This document shows positions 48,771-57,034 of a DNA stretch of 64,000 nt, in pieces (the first letter of the stretch is position 1; each line of letters opens with the position of its first letter). This stretch comes from CAVQHY01 sp963712465 (GTDB taxonomy: Bacteria; Actinomycetota; Thermoleophilia; Gaiellales; Gaiellaceae). Below the pieces are notes generated by a model. It saw nothing but the letters and a program-made list of their open reading frames with translations, had not been told where the DNA came from and did no database searches. Both the position numbers and the translations under genes were made by a program. The stretch spans positions 806,001 through 870,000 of the forward strand of contig CAVQHY010000006.1 in the NCBI GenBank assembly GCA_963712465.1, written 5' to 3'.

Positions 48771-50189
48771 TCAGGGCAGGACGTCGAGGTACTCCTTCAC
48801 GTCCCACTCGCTCACCTGGGCGCAGTAGCGCTCCCACTCGTCACGCTTGTAATGCATGAAGACACGGTACATATCGCCCGGTAGAGCGGCCTTGACGACC
48901 TCGTCGGCCTCGAGCGCGTCGAGCGCGTCGCCGAAGTTCATGGGGATCTTCCGCACCTGCTTCCCGGCTTCCATCGCCTCGTAGATGTTCCGCTCCTCGG
49001 GCTCGCCCGGGTCGATCTTCCGCTCGATCCCGTCCCGCATGGCCATGATCAGCGCCGCCATCGAGAGGTACGGGTTGACCGCCGAGTCGACCGACCGGTA
49101 CTCGAAGCGTCCCGGAGCGGACACGCGCAAGGCGGTGGTCCGGTTCTGGTAGCCCCAGTCGGCGAAGACGGGCGCCCAGAAGCCGGTGTCCCAGAGACGC
49201 CGGTAGGAGTTGACGGTCGAGGCTGTGACCGCCGTCAGCGCGCCGAGGTGCTCGATGATGCCGCCGATCGCCCAGAGGCCCAGCCGACTCGGCTTCTGGA
49301 CGTCGTCGGTCTCGGGCATGAACGCGTTCACCTCGCCCTTCCAGAGCGAGATGTTGTGATGGCATCCGTTCGCGGAGACTCCCATGAACGGCTTCGGCAT
49401 GAAACAGGGGAAGGCGCCCATCTCGCGGCCGACCTGCTTGCAGATCTGGCGGTAGGTGGTGAGGTTGTCCGCGGTCGCCTCCGCGCGGTCGAAGTTGAAG
49501 TTCAGCTCGAGCTGCCCCGGGGCGTCCTCGTGGTCGCCCTGGATCATGTCGAGGCCCATCTGCTGGCCGTACTCGATCACCTTGTGGATGATCGGCTGGA
49601 ACTCGGAGAACTGGTCGATGTGGTAGCAGTAGGGCTTCGAGAGCCCCTCGACGGACGGTTCTCCGTCGTCGCCCAGCTTGAGCCACATCATCTCGGGCTC
49701 GGTGCCGGCCCGCAGGTGGAATCCCGTGTCTGCCTCGAACTGCGCCTGGATGCGCTTGAGGTTGCCGCGACAGTCCGACGTCAGGAACGCGCCGGGATCC
49801 TCCCGCTCCTCGCGGTTGCGAAAGCACGTGCACCAGACGCGCGCGACCTTCGAGTCCCACGGCAGCGGCATGAACGTCTCCGGCTCGGGGAGCCCGACGA
49901 GCTCTGGCGCCTCGGGCCCGTAGCCGATGTACTCGCCGTGGCGATCGGTGAAGAGGTTGGCGGTCGCGCCGTAGACGAGCTGGAAGCCCTTGCGGGCCAT
50001 CGTCTCCCAGTGAACGGCGGGGACGCCCTTGCCCATGATCCGGCCGGTGACGGAGGGGAACTGGTAGTAGATGTAGGTGATCCCCTCGTCCTTGATCCGC
50101 TTGGCCACCTGGGCGACGAGCGCGGCACGCCCGTCGGCGTCGACGAACCGCTCGAGGTCGGTCGCAGTCCCCTTCCTCTTCCTTGCCAT
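48771..50189 (-). CDS. glutamine synthetase family protein (GlnT/gamma-glutamylmethylamide synthetase-like)
   Basis: This 472-residue enzyme has the GS beta-grasp and catalytic domains: YYQFPSVTGRIMGKGVPAVHW, GTEPEMMWLKLG, MIQGDHEDAPGQLELNFNFDRA, NGCHHNISLW, YQNRTTALRVSAPGRFEYRSVDSAVNPYLSMAALI. The catalytic metal and ammonia residues appear conserved. Its operon with free amidotransferase, GXGXG and FMN subunits is the arrangement of GlnT-GlxBCD and GmaS-MgsABC, so the amine may be methylamine or another alkylamine rather than ammonia. ATG 50189 follows GAGGGG. It is the first gene of the operon. Confidence 0.88.
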   Translation of the reverse strand: MARKRKGTATDLERFVDADGRAALVAQVAKRIKDEGITYIYYQFPSVTGRIMGKGVPAVHWETMARKGFQLVYGATANLFTDRHGEYIGYGPEAPELVGLPEPETFMPLPWDSKVARVWCTCFRNREEREDPGAFLTSDCRGNLKRIQAQFEADTGFHLRAGTEPEMMWLKLGDDGEPSVEGLSKPYCYHIDQFSEFQPIIHKVIEYGQQMGLDMIQGDHEDAPGQLELNFNFDRAEATADNLTTYRQICKQVGREMGAFPCFMPKPFMGVSANGCHHNISLWKGEVNAFMPETDDVQKPSRLGLWAIGGIIEHLGALTAVTASTVNSYRRLWDTGFWAPVFADWGYQNRTTALRVSAPGRFEYRSVDSAVNPYLSMAALIMAMRDGIERKIDPGEPEERNIYEAMEAGKQVRKIPMNFGDALDALEADEVVKAALPGDMYRVFMHYKRDEWERYCAQVSEWDVKEYLDVLP

Positions 50190-50240
50190 CGAGGCCCCTC
50201 TCGTTCGCGCTTGACCCGGCGGAGACAGCCGGAATGCAGA

Positions 50241-50257
50241 GGGCAATACTATTGCCC
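50241..50257. promoter_or_regulatory. 17-bp palindrome gggcaatactattgccc over the GS operon promoter
   Basis: gggcaata-c-tattgccc is a perfect dyad, 52 bases upstream of the GS ATG. It contains TAGTAT on the minus strand, a good -10. A dimeric regulator bound here would block RNA polymerase. No regulator gene of a matching kind lies next to it. Confidence 0.65.
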
Positions 50258-50307
50258 AACCTCGCTTGGCTCGGTCGCACGGGCAGTAGTTAGGATCGGC
50301 ACCAAGT

Positions 50308-51549
50308 TTGCGACGAAGCCGATGCCTTCCGCGCTGTCGGCGCCCGTGGTCGAGCGCCTGGCCGGCTGCCATCGCCGCCCTCGCCATCGGGGTCCTTCTC
50401 ACGTGCGCGGTAGATGGGTCGCAAGCCGAGCTCGACGCCGGGCCTGCGACCGTACGGTCACCCGGCGCGACGATCGTCTTCGTGAGGCAGATCAGATACT
50501 CCGCGCGTGCCGACATCTACCGGATCAATGACGACGGCACGGGGCTCACACGGTTGACGGTGAGCCCGGGCGATGATGTCGATCCTCGCTGGTCGCCGGA
50601 CGGTGAGAAGATCGCCTTCGTTCGAAGCTTCGGAGACGAGGGGAACTCAGAGATCTGGGTGATGGACGCCGACGGCGGCCATCAGCGTCGGCTGACCCGA
50701 CACCCGGGCGACGACTATGGGCCGACATGGTCGCCGGATGGCCGGATGATCGCCTTCCAGCGGGCCGAGCGAGAGGATCTCACGAACGCCGAGATCTGGG
50801 TCATCCGCGCGGACGGAAGTGGGCAGCGGAACCTGACGCGGAGCGCGGCGGACGACGGCGTTCCTCGCTGGTCCCCGGATGGGCGGACGATCGTGTTTCA
50901 GCGACGGCGCAGCAGGTCGCGATCCGAGCTCTGGCGAGTGAGTCTCGACGCCGGGCCGCCTCACAGGCTGGTTTCGGACGCCGTCAATGAGTATGACGTC
51001 GGCCATTCCTGGTCGCCGGACGGCCGCAGGATCGCCTTCTTCAGAGCCGCCCCTGAGAGGAAGGCCGATCTCTACGTGATGGGGGCCGACGGCGGCGACC
51101 AACGGAAGCTCGCTACGACCCGTAATCCCGCCAACGACCCGGTCTGGTCACCGGACGGCAGCAGGATCTACTTCTCGGGCTTCGGGATCGAGGCTGCGGT
51201 CGTTGGACGCCGCGACCAGCCGAAGCCGATTCAGGTCGGCGAGAGCTTCGACCTCTCACCTGACGGGACGAAGGTCGTCTTCATGTGTGGGTACGCGATC
51301 TGCGTCGTCGGCGCCGACGGAGTTGGTCAGCGGCAGCTCACGCGCTCGAGGAGGTGCGACTACTTCCCCTCCTGGTCGCCTGATGGCCGGAAGATCGGCT
51401 TCCTCAGGGATCCAGACTGTGAGGGCGGTCCCTTTGACGTCGTGCTCATGAGGGGAGACGGGAGCAACCGTCGGGCCCTGACGCGAGGCAGCAGCGTTCT
51501 CCAGTACTCCTCGGTCGCCTGGCGCCCGTCGCCCGGCCAAGGGGCGTAG
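50308..51549 (+). CDS. TolB-like WD40/PD40 beta-propeller protein, exported
   Basis: This 413-residue protein has an N-terminal signal or anchor (AWPAAIAALAIGVLLTCAV) and repeated propeller motifs of the form WSPDGxxIxF (six clear copies plus LSPDGTKVVF) alternating with ADIYRINDDGTGLTRLT, SEIWVMDADGGHQRRLT and similar. This is the TolB/PD40 architecture, usually a protein- or peptide-binding scaffold outside the membrane. TTG 50308 is the only start before the signal. TAGGAT at 50291-50296 is a likely -10. The cysteine in LLTC is not in a full lipobox. No partner is evident. Confidence 0.82.
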   Translation: MRRSRCLPRCRRPWSSAWPAAIAALAIGVLLTCAVDGSQAELDAGPATVRSPGATIVFVRQIRYSARADIYRINDDGTGLTRLTVSPGDDVDPRWSPDGEKIAFVRSFGDEGNSEIWVMDADGGHQRRLTRHPGDDYGPTWSPDGRMIAFQRAEREDLTNAEIWVIRADGSGQRNLTRSAADDGVPRWSPDGRTIVFQRRRSRSRSELWRVSLDAGPPHRLVSDAVNEYDVGHSWSPDGRRIAFFRAAPERKADLYVMGADGGDQRKLATTRNPANDPVWSPDGSRIYFSGFGIEAAVVGRRDQPKPIQVGESFDLSPDGTKVVFMCGYAICVVGADGVGQRQLTRSRRCDYFPSWSPDGRKIGFLRDPDCEGGPFDVVLMRGDGSNRRALTRGSSVLQYSSVAWRPSPGQGA

Positions 51550-51640
51550 AAAGCCCGAAAGAGCGCGCTGGCCCTGGGCGCGCCCTTCGGATCTCCTAAC
51601 GGAATCATCAGAAACAGCCAGTACCATCACGGCCTGCTCC

Positions 51641-52342
51641 ATGAGGACGATCGTCGCCGCAACGATCGCCGCTCTGGCGCTGACGCCGCTTGCGGCGGGC
51701 TCGGTGCAGGTCGGCTCGAATCCCGTCCGGGTCGCGCTTCGCGTCGGCCCGGGTGGCGCTGCCGAGGCGAGCTGGACGACCGGGTCGGGCGCGCGGCGGG
51801 TCGCCGCAATCGCGCCGAGCGGCGAGATCCGATGGGGTCGCGGGATCGCCGGCCGGGATGTGTCCGCACCGGCCCCGGACGTTCGGCTACCGCTCGCCGT
51901 CTCTGTTCGCCGAACGCCTGACGGCGCGCTCTGGGCGCTCCAGGCGTGGCGACGGCTGCGGACCGGCTCGGTCGAGCTGCGCTTCTCACGCTGGCAGGGT
52001 GACCCCACCCGCCTCACCCTCGACGCGGTCTGCTGCAAGTGGAGGAGCGAGCGGATCCAGGGCGTGGCGCAGTTTCAGGGACAGCCGATCTACGGCTTCT
52101 CCTCCACGCGCAAGGGGGTTCCGCTCGACGACTCCGGCCGCAACGTCTATCTGGACTCGTTCCGCAAGGGCGGCTGGCGACGGATGATGGGCATCCTCAC
52201 CCACCGGCCGACGGGCTTCTACCGCCTCTGGATTCGCCCCAACTGGCGCGGGCAGCGCTACCGGGGCACGATCATCGGGCCGAACCGGGGCTGGACGCTG
52301 GCACCCGACGCGCGGGCGTTCGCGGAGTCAGTTCTCGACTAG
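51641..52342 (+). CDS. secreted protein of unknown function
   Basis: This 233-residue protein has a signal peptide (RTIVAATIAALALTPLAAGS). It is rich in beta-type segments: VRVALRVGPGGAAEASWTTG, ALWALQAWRRLRTG, VELRFSRWQG, and DAVCCKWRSERIQGVAQFQGQPIYGFSSTRKG with two adjacent cysteines. I do not recognise the family; the end (FYRLWIRPNWRGQRYRGTIIGP) is aromatic and basic. TACCAT at 51622-51627 may be its -10. Its last 15 bases overlap the convergent acetyltransferase. The gap before it (51550-51640) shows no other feature. Confidence 0.75.
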   Translation: MRTIVAATIAALALTPLAAGSVQVGSNPVRVALRVGPGGAAEASWTTGSGARRVAAIAPSGEIRWGRGIAGRDVSAPAPDVRLPLAVSVRRTPDGALWALQAWRRLRTGSVELRFSRWQGDPTRLTLDAVCCKWRSERIQGVAQFQGQPIYGFSSTRKGVPLDDSGRNVYLDSFRKGGWRRMMGILTHRPTGFYRLWIRPNWRGQRYRGTIIGPNRGWTLAPDARAFAESVLD

Positions 52343-52870
52343 GAGCTCTCCGGCGAGGAGCTCCATGAGCAGGCCGTCGTGGAAGTCGCCGTCGGCGCCG
52401 CGCTCGTAGCAGCGCATCACGCCGACGCGACGAAAGCCGACGCGCTCGTACGCGCGAATCGCGTGTACGTTGGCCAGCGCCGGATCGATCACGAGCCGGT
52501 GATGTCCGCGGTCTTCGAAGAGGTGTCGCGCCAGAAGGCGCAGGACCTCGGAGCCGAGCCCGCGCCCGTGGAGTTGCGACGCGATGAACAGGTCGATGCT
52601 CGCGTGGCGATAGTCCGGCTCCGGCTCCTCTGCGAACTGAGCAGCGCCGACGACCTCGGTTTCGTGCTCGACGGCGAGCGCCACCACGTCGTCGGGTGTA
52701 TGGAGGAAGTCCTCGCGAACGCGCGCCTCGTCGTAGCCGTGCCACCACAATGCGATCTGCGGCTCGGCGAGCAGGGCTGCGAGCGTCGGCACGTCGCCCT
52801 CGCACACAGGGCGGAGGCGGACGCGGTCGCCCGTCAGCACAAGGGGTTCGGGCGGGCCGGACGCGGGCAC
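52328..52870 (-). CDS. GNAT acetyltransferase, AAC(6')-like
   Basis: This ~180-residue protein has LTGDRVRLRPVCEGDVPTLA, a WW pair in ALWWHGYDEARV, the acetyl-CoA loop SQLHGRGLGSEVLRLLARHLFED and DPALANVHAIRAYERVGFRRVG. This pattern is shared with aminoglycoside 6'-N-acetyltransferases and with the related siderophore and lysine acetylases. A chromosomal housekeeping role is as likely as resistance. GTG 52870 is chosen over ATG 52915 because TACGCT lies exactly 6 bases upstream and the ATG start would leave only 15 bases to purD. Confidence 0.8.
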   Translation of the reverse strand: MPASGPPEPLVLTGDRVRLRPVCEGDVPTLAALLAEPQIALWWHGYDEARVREDFLHTPDDVVALAVEHETEVVGAAQFAEEPEPDYRHASIDLFIASQLHGRGLGSEVLRLLARHLFEDRGHHRLVIDPALANVHAIRAYERVGFRRVGVMRCYERGADGDFHDGLLMELLAGELLVEN

Positions 52871-52876
52871 CCGCCG

Positions 52877-52922
52877 AGCGTACCGCCGGGTGCGCGTGAA
52901 GCTCCGATCGAGCATCTAGACT
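52877..52922. promoter_or_regulatory. divergent -10 hexamers for the acetyltransferase and the pur operon
   Basis: TACGCT (minus, 52882-52877) is 6 bases before GTG 52870. TAGACT (plus, 52917-52922) is 8 bases before purD GTG 52931. Neither gene has a Shine-Dalgarno. No PurR-like operator or riboswitch is visible. Confidence 0.5.
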
Positions 52923-52930
52923 CGCCTGTC

Positions 52931-54157
52931 GTGAACGTCCTCGTCGTCGGCTCGGGCGGTCGCGAGCACGCCCTCGCCTGGAAGCTCGCCCAGAGCCCGA
53001 CGCTCGGTGCGCTGCACGCCGCTCCCGGCAATCCGGGGATCGCCGAGCTCGGCGAGTGCCATCCGGTGCGAGTGGACGATGCGGAGCGCCTGCTCGGTCT
53101 GTGCGACGACGCTGTCGCGTCGACCTCGTCGTGGTCGGCCCGGAGGGCCCGCTCGTCGCAGGTCTCGCCGACGAGCCTTCGTCGAGCCGGGATCGCGGTC
53201 TTCGGCCCCGGCGCCGAAGCGGCCCGCATCGAGGGCTCGAAGTCGTTCGCAAAGGAGGTGATGCGGGCGGCCGGCGTGCCCGCTGCGCGGGAGCTCCCGA
53301 GGCCCGTCGCTCCGTGCGTGATCAAGGCGGACGGCCTGGCCGCCGGCAAGGGGGTCTTCGTGTGCCGCGGGGAAGCCGACGTCGAGGCTGCGCTGGTTCG
53401 GGCGCGGGCGCTTGGCGACCGGATCGTCGTCGAGGAGCTGCTCCTGGGAGAAGAGGTCTCGCTGTTCGCGCTGACGGACGGCTCGGTCGCGATCGCGCTC
53501 CCGCCGGCGCAGGACGCGAAGCGCCTGCTCGACGGCGACCGGGGCCCCAACACCGGCGGCATGGGCGCCTACTCGCCGGTTCCGATACTCGATGACGCGC
53601 ACGCGGAGGAGCTCCTCGAGCTCGTCGTGCGGCCGGTGATCGACGAGCTCGCCCGGCGTGGGTCGCCGTTCGTGGGGCTTCTCTATGCGGGGCTGATGCT
53701 GACCGACGACGGTCCGCGCGTGCTCGAGTTCAACTGCCGCTTCGGGGACCCCGAGACGCAAGCGGTACTGCCGCTTCTCGACGGTGATCTCCTGCCCTTG
53801 CTCGCCGGGGCCGCCTCGGGCGCGCTCGGTCCAGGTTCCGTCTCCGCCGGATCGGGGGCCGCGGTCACGGTCGTGCTCGCGGCCGCCGGCTATCCGGGAT
53901 CGGTCGAGACCGGCGTCGAGATTCGTGGAATCGACGCGGCGCGCGAGACCGGGGCGCTGGTCTTCCACGCGGGCACGGCGCTGCGAGACGGCGCGATCGT
54001 GAGTGCGGGCGGGCGGGTCCTGAACGTGACCGGGCTGGGCGCGTCGGTCGGCGAGGCGCGCGAGCGAGCGTTCGACGCCGTCCGCCTGATCGACTTCCCC
54101 GGCGCCCAGCTACGGCGCGACATCGGCCTTCGCGCGGTCGAAGCAGTGGCGCGATGA
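52931..54157 (+). CDS. purD: phosphoribosylamine-glycine ligase with two compensating frameshifts
   Basis: This 408-residue GAR synthetase has VNVLVVGSGGREHALAWKLA, GSKSFAKEVMRAAGVPAAR, the ATP-grasp VIKADGLAAGKGVFVC, RNPNTGGMGA-type loop DRGPNTGGMGAYSPVP, and FVGLLYAGLMLTDDGPRVLEFNCRFGDPETQ. Between about residues 62 and 82 the frame reads VASTSSWSARRARSSQVSPTS. In the neighbouring frame the same bases read VDLVVVGPEGPLVAGLADE, which is the conserved PurD sequence. So one base is missing near 53112-53119 and one extra near 53172-53177. GTG 52931 with TAGACT upstream starts the pur operon. Confidence 0.9.
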   Translation: MNVLVVGSGGREHALAWKLAQSPTLGALHAAPGNPGIAELGECHPVRVDDAERLLGLCDDAVASTSSWSARRARSSQVSPTSLRRAGIAVFGPGAEAARIEGSKSFAKEVMRAAGVPAARELPRPVAPCVIKADGLAAGKGVFVCRGEADVEAALVRARALGDRIVVEELLLGEEVSLFALTDGSVAIALPPAQDAKRLLDGDRGPNTGGMGAYSPVPILDDAHAEELLELVVRPVIDELARRGSPFVGLLYAGLMLTDDGPRVLEFNCRFGDPETQAVLPLLDGDLLPLLAGAASGALGPGSVSAGSGAAVTVVLAAAGYPGSVETGVEIRGIDAARETGALVFHAGTALRDGAIVSAGGRVLNVTGLGASVGEARERAFDAVRLIDFPGAQLRRDIGLRAVEAVAR

Positions 54158-54576
54158 GCGTGCCGTCCGCGGCGTTCGTCGGCATCCTGATCGGGTCGGA
54201 GTCGGACCGCGAGGCGATCCAGCCCGCCGCAACCGAGCTCGAGGAGCGCGGCATCGCGTACGAGCTCGAGGTGCGGTCGGCTCATCGCAACCCACGCGAG
54301 GTCGCAGAGTACGCGGAGAGCGCGGCCGGGCGGGGTGTCCGCGTGATCATCGCCGGCGCGGGCATGGCCGCGGCACTACCGGGAGTCGTCGCCGCGTACA
54401 CCGAGCTGCCGGTGATCGGAGTGCCGTTGACGTCGTCGAAGAGCGTCATGGGTGGCCTCGACGCGCTGCTCTCGATCGCGCAGATGCCCCCCGGGGTTCC
54501 GGTCGCGTGCGTCTCGGTGAATGGTGCGCGCAACGCGGCGATCCTCGCGGCCAGGATCCTCGCGGTCGCCGGTTAG
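54154..54576 (+). CDS. purE: N5-carboxyaminoimidazole ribonucleotide mutase
   Basis: This 140-residue PurE has ILIGSESDREAI, the mutase signature VRSAHRNP with the catalytic histidine, VIIAGAGMAAALPGVVAAYT, VIGVPLTSSKSVMGGLDALLSI and a PPGVPVACVSVNGARNAAILAARIL tail. Length and residues fit class I PurE, which normally works with PurK; no purK is in the window. It overlaps purD by four bases (ATGA). Confidence 0.93.
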   Translation: MSVPSAAFVGILIGSESDREAIQPAATELEERGIAYELEVRSAHRNPREVAEYAESAAGRGVRVIIAGAGMAAALPGVVAAYTELPVIGVPLTSSKSVMGGLDALLSIAQMPPGVPVACVSVNGARNAAILAARILAVAG

Positions 54577-54651
54577 TCCGATGGGGAGCCGACGGAGGCC
54601 CCGGTTTGGAGTGCGCCTCGTCCCCGTCCGCGTCCCCACCCAGGGCGGGGA

Positions 54652-54668
54652 ACCCACCCCGGGTGGGT
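54652..54668. promoter_or_regulatory. 17-bp GC palindrome in the purE-purB gap
   Basis: acccaccc-c-gggtgggt is a perfect dyad inside a 267-bp gap (54577-54843), 75 bases after the purE stop. It may end or attenuate the purDE transcript. The rest of the gap shows only the purB -10 and GC-rich sequence with no ORF I would accept. Confidence 0.4.
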
Positions 54669-54830
54669 ACCGTGATCGGCTCGGAGACTCGAGGCTACCG
54701 GGCGATTTCGCGCGAGTGTGCGACACAATCGCGGCAATCGAGCCCCCGCTCGTGCCGATTCTGTGTCGTCGCCGGGCGGCGGTCGACGTGCGACGGCACG
54801 CGAGGCTCGGGCGCCGACACGGAGCCTCAC

Positions 54831-54836
54831 TACAAT
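54831..54836 (+). promoter_or_regulatory. -10 hexamer TACAAT for purB
   Basis: TACAAT, the best -10 match in the pur region, is 7 bases before GTG 54844. purBCSQ may therefore have its own leaderless promoter. Confidence 0.5.
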
Positions 54837-54843
54837 CAACTCG

Positions 54844-56175
54844 GTGATCGAGCGTTACTCCCGTCCGGCCATGAAGGCGATCTGGTCGGACGAGGGCAGG
54901 CTCTCGCGGTGGCTCGAGGTGGAGCTCGCGGCTGTGGAGGCCTGGGGGGAGCTCGGCGTGGTGCCCATCGAGGAGGCGGTGGCCGTTCGCGCGAGGGCGG
55001 TCCCACCCGATCCGGCCCGTGTGGCCGAGATCGAGGCGAACACCCACCACGACCTGGCCGCGTTCGTCGACGCGGTTCAGGAGCGCCTGGGTGCGGAAGG
55101 TCGCTGGCTTCATTTCGGCCTCACCTCGGCAGACGTGGTCGACACCGCGCTGGCCCTCCAAGTGGGCGAGGCGGGCGCGCTCGTACTCCGCGCGGTCGAT
55201 CGAGCCACGGACGTGGTGATCAGACGCGCAACGGAGCACCGGGACACGGTGATGGTCGGCAGAACGCACGGCGTCCACGCAGAGGCGATCACCTTCGGCG
55301 CGAAGCTCGCCGGGTGGGCGTTCGAGCTCGAGCGTGACCGCGAGCGGCTGGCGGCAGCGCTGGAGGGCATGCGCGTCGGCAAGCTGGCGGGCGCGGTCGG
55401 TACGTACGGGGGCGGTGACCCGGAGATGGAGCGGCTCGCCTGCGAGCGCCTCGGCCTCGTACCCGAGTCGGTCGCAACCCAGGTGATCCCGCGTGACCGT
55501 CACGCTGCGCTTCTCTCCGCGCTCGCGCTCTGCGCCGCTTCGCTGGAACGCTTCGCCACCGAAGTCCGCCACCTCGCCCGCACGGAGGTGCGCGAGGTTC
55601 AGGAGCCGTTCGGGCGCGCTCAGAAGGGGTCCTCCGCGATGCCGCATAAGCGCAACCCCGTTGTTGCCGAACGCATCTGCGGGCTCGCACGCGTCGTTCG
55701 AGCCGCGGCGACCGTCGGCCTTGAGAACGTCGCCCTCTGGCACGAGCGGGACATCTCCCATTCGAGCGCGGAGCGCGTGATTCTTCCGGACGCCTTCCTC
55801 GCGCTCGACTACATGCTCGACCGATTCGAGTGGCTGGTGGACGGTCTCGTCGTCGACGCAGCGCGCATGAGCCGTAATCTCGACGCCTCACACGGCCTGG
55901 TCTTCTCGCAGCGCGTGCTGCTGGCACTGATCGAGGCGGGCCTTCCCCGGGCCGATGCATACCGGATCGTCCAGCGCAACGCCCTGCGAGCGTGGGACGA
56001 GGAGACGGGGTTTCGTGACCTCATCGAGATGGACGACGAAGTCGCGGGTCGCCTGGACCCATCCGTCTTGAACGAGGCATTCGATCTTCGCCTCGCCCTC
56101 GGCCACGTCGACGTTCTTTTCGAGCGCCTCGCTGCGCTCTCGGCCCGCAACGAAAGGGAGACGGCTCATGTCTGA
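54844..56175 (+). CDS. purB: adenylosuccinate lyase
   Basis: This 443-residue member of the fumarase/aspartase superfamily begins VIERYSRPAMKAIWSDEGRL. It has LHFGLTSADVVDTALALQ (catalytic histidine region), VGRTHGVHAEAITFG, and the signature GSSAMPHKRNPVVAERI (~262) with the mobile-loop serine. It splits SAICAR and adenylosuccinate. The GTG start follows TACAAT at leaderless spacing, and the frame upstream of it is not conserved in type. It overlaps purC by eight bases. Confidence 0.93.
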   Translation: MIERYSRPAMKAIWSDEGRLSRWLEVELAAVEAWGELGVVPIEEAVAVRARAVPPDPARVAEIEANTHHDLAAFVDAVQERLGAEGRWLHFGLTSADVVDTALALQVGEAGALVLRAVDRATDVVIRRATEHRDTVMVGRTHGVHAEAITFGAKLAGWAFELERDRERLAAALEGMRVGKLAGAVGTYGGGDPEMERLACERLGLVPESVATQVIPRDRHAALLSALALCAASLERFATEVRHLARTEVREVQEPFGRAQKGSSAMPHKRNPVVAERICGLARVVRAAATVGLENVALWHERDISHSSAERVILPDAFLALDYMLDRFEWLVDGLVVDAARMSRNLDASHGLVFSQRVLLALIEAGLPRADAYRIVQRNALRAWDEETGFRDLIEMDDEVAGRLDPSVLNEAFDLRLALGHVDVLFERLAALSARNERETAHV

Positions 56176-57034
56176 TGCCACCGCGGTGCACGTCGCCAGC
56201 GGCAAGGTGAGGGAGATCTTCGAGCTTGATGCGGAGCGGCTCCTGCTTGTCGCGAGTGATCGCATCTCCACCTTCGACGTCGTCCTGCCAACCGAGATCC
56301 CCGACAAGGGACGCGTGCTCACGGGGCTCTCCGCATTCTGGTTCGCGCGGACGGGGGCGATCGTTCCAAACCACCTGCTCGCGCTCCGTGCCGACGCTCG
56401 ATCGAGCGAGGTTCGCCGACTGGAGATGCTTCCGATCGAATGCGTCGTCCGAGGCTATCTCTCCGGATCCGCCTGGAAGGATTACCAGCAGATGGGCTCG
56501 ACCTCGGGCCATGCCCTGCCCGCCGGCATGGTCGAGTCGGAGAGGCTGTCAGAGCCGATCTTCACGCCGGCGACCAAGGCGAAGGAGGGACACGACGAGA
56601 ACATCTCGCGTTCCGATGCTGCAGAGCTAGTCGGTAGCGATCTCTTCGAGCGGGTCGAGCACGCCTCGATCGAGCTCTACCGATTCGCCTCGGAACACGC
56701 GGGGACGAAGGGGATCATTCTCGCCGACACGAAGCTCGAGTTCGGCCTCGATGAGAACGGCACCCTCGTCCTCGGGGACGAGGCGTTCACGCCGGACTCC
56801 TCCCGGTTCTGGCCGGCCGACGAGTACCGGCCGGGTCGGCCGCAGCCATCGTTCGACAAGCAGTTCGTCCGCGACTACTGCGATCGGCTCGGTTGGGACA
56901 AGACGCCTCCCGGGCCCTCGCTCCCGGAGGATGTCGTGGCTGGAACGCGCGAGCGCTACGTCGAGGCATTCGAGCGACTCACCGGGCTGGCCTTCCGGGA
57001 CTACCTCGCCGACCCGAGCCTCGCCCTCGCGTGA
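56168..57034 (+). CDS. purC: phosphoribosylaminoimidazole-succinocarboxamide synthase
   Basis: This 288-residue SAICAR synthetase has VASGKVREIFEL, LLVASDRISTFDVVLPTEIPDKGRVLTGLSAFWF, PIECVVRGYLSGSAWKDY, TKAKEGHDENIS, ILADTKLEFGLDENG and VLGDEAFTPDSSRFW. It joins CAIR and aspartate with ATP. ATG 56168 lies inside the end of purB after AAAGGGAG. Its stop overlaps the purS GTG. Confidence 0.93.
   Translation: MSDATAVHVASGKVREIFELDAERLLLVASDRISTFDVVLPTEIPDKGRVLTGLSAFWFARTGAIVPNHLLALRADARSSEVRRLEMLPIECVVRGYLSGSAWKDYQQMGSTSGHALPAGMVESERLSEPIFTPATKAKEGHDENISRSDAAELVGSDLFERVEHASIELYRFASEHAGTKGIILADTKLEFGLDENGTLVLGDEAFTPDSSRFWPADEYRPGRPQPSFDKQFVRDYCDRLGWDKTPPGPSLPEDVVAGTRERYVEAFERLTGLAFRDYLADPSLALA

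Noticed and set aside
52328..52870. A functional aminoglycoside resistance gene
   Set aside because: The fold and motifs are AAC(6')-like, but there is no mobile context or other resistance gene, and many housekeeping GNAT proteins share them.
52379..52930. An N-terminal extension of purD in the same frame
   Set aside because: It runs antisense through the acetyltransferase gene. PurD sequence begins at VNVLVVGSGG, and TAGACT marks the start.
52871..52930. A purine riboswitch or PurR box before purD
   Set aside because: The gap is 60 bp, leaderless in style, with no dyad or aptamer pattern.
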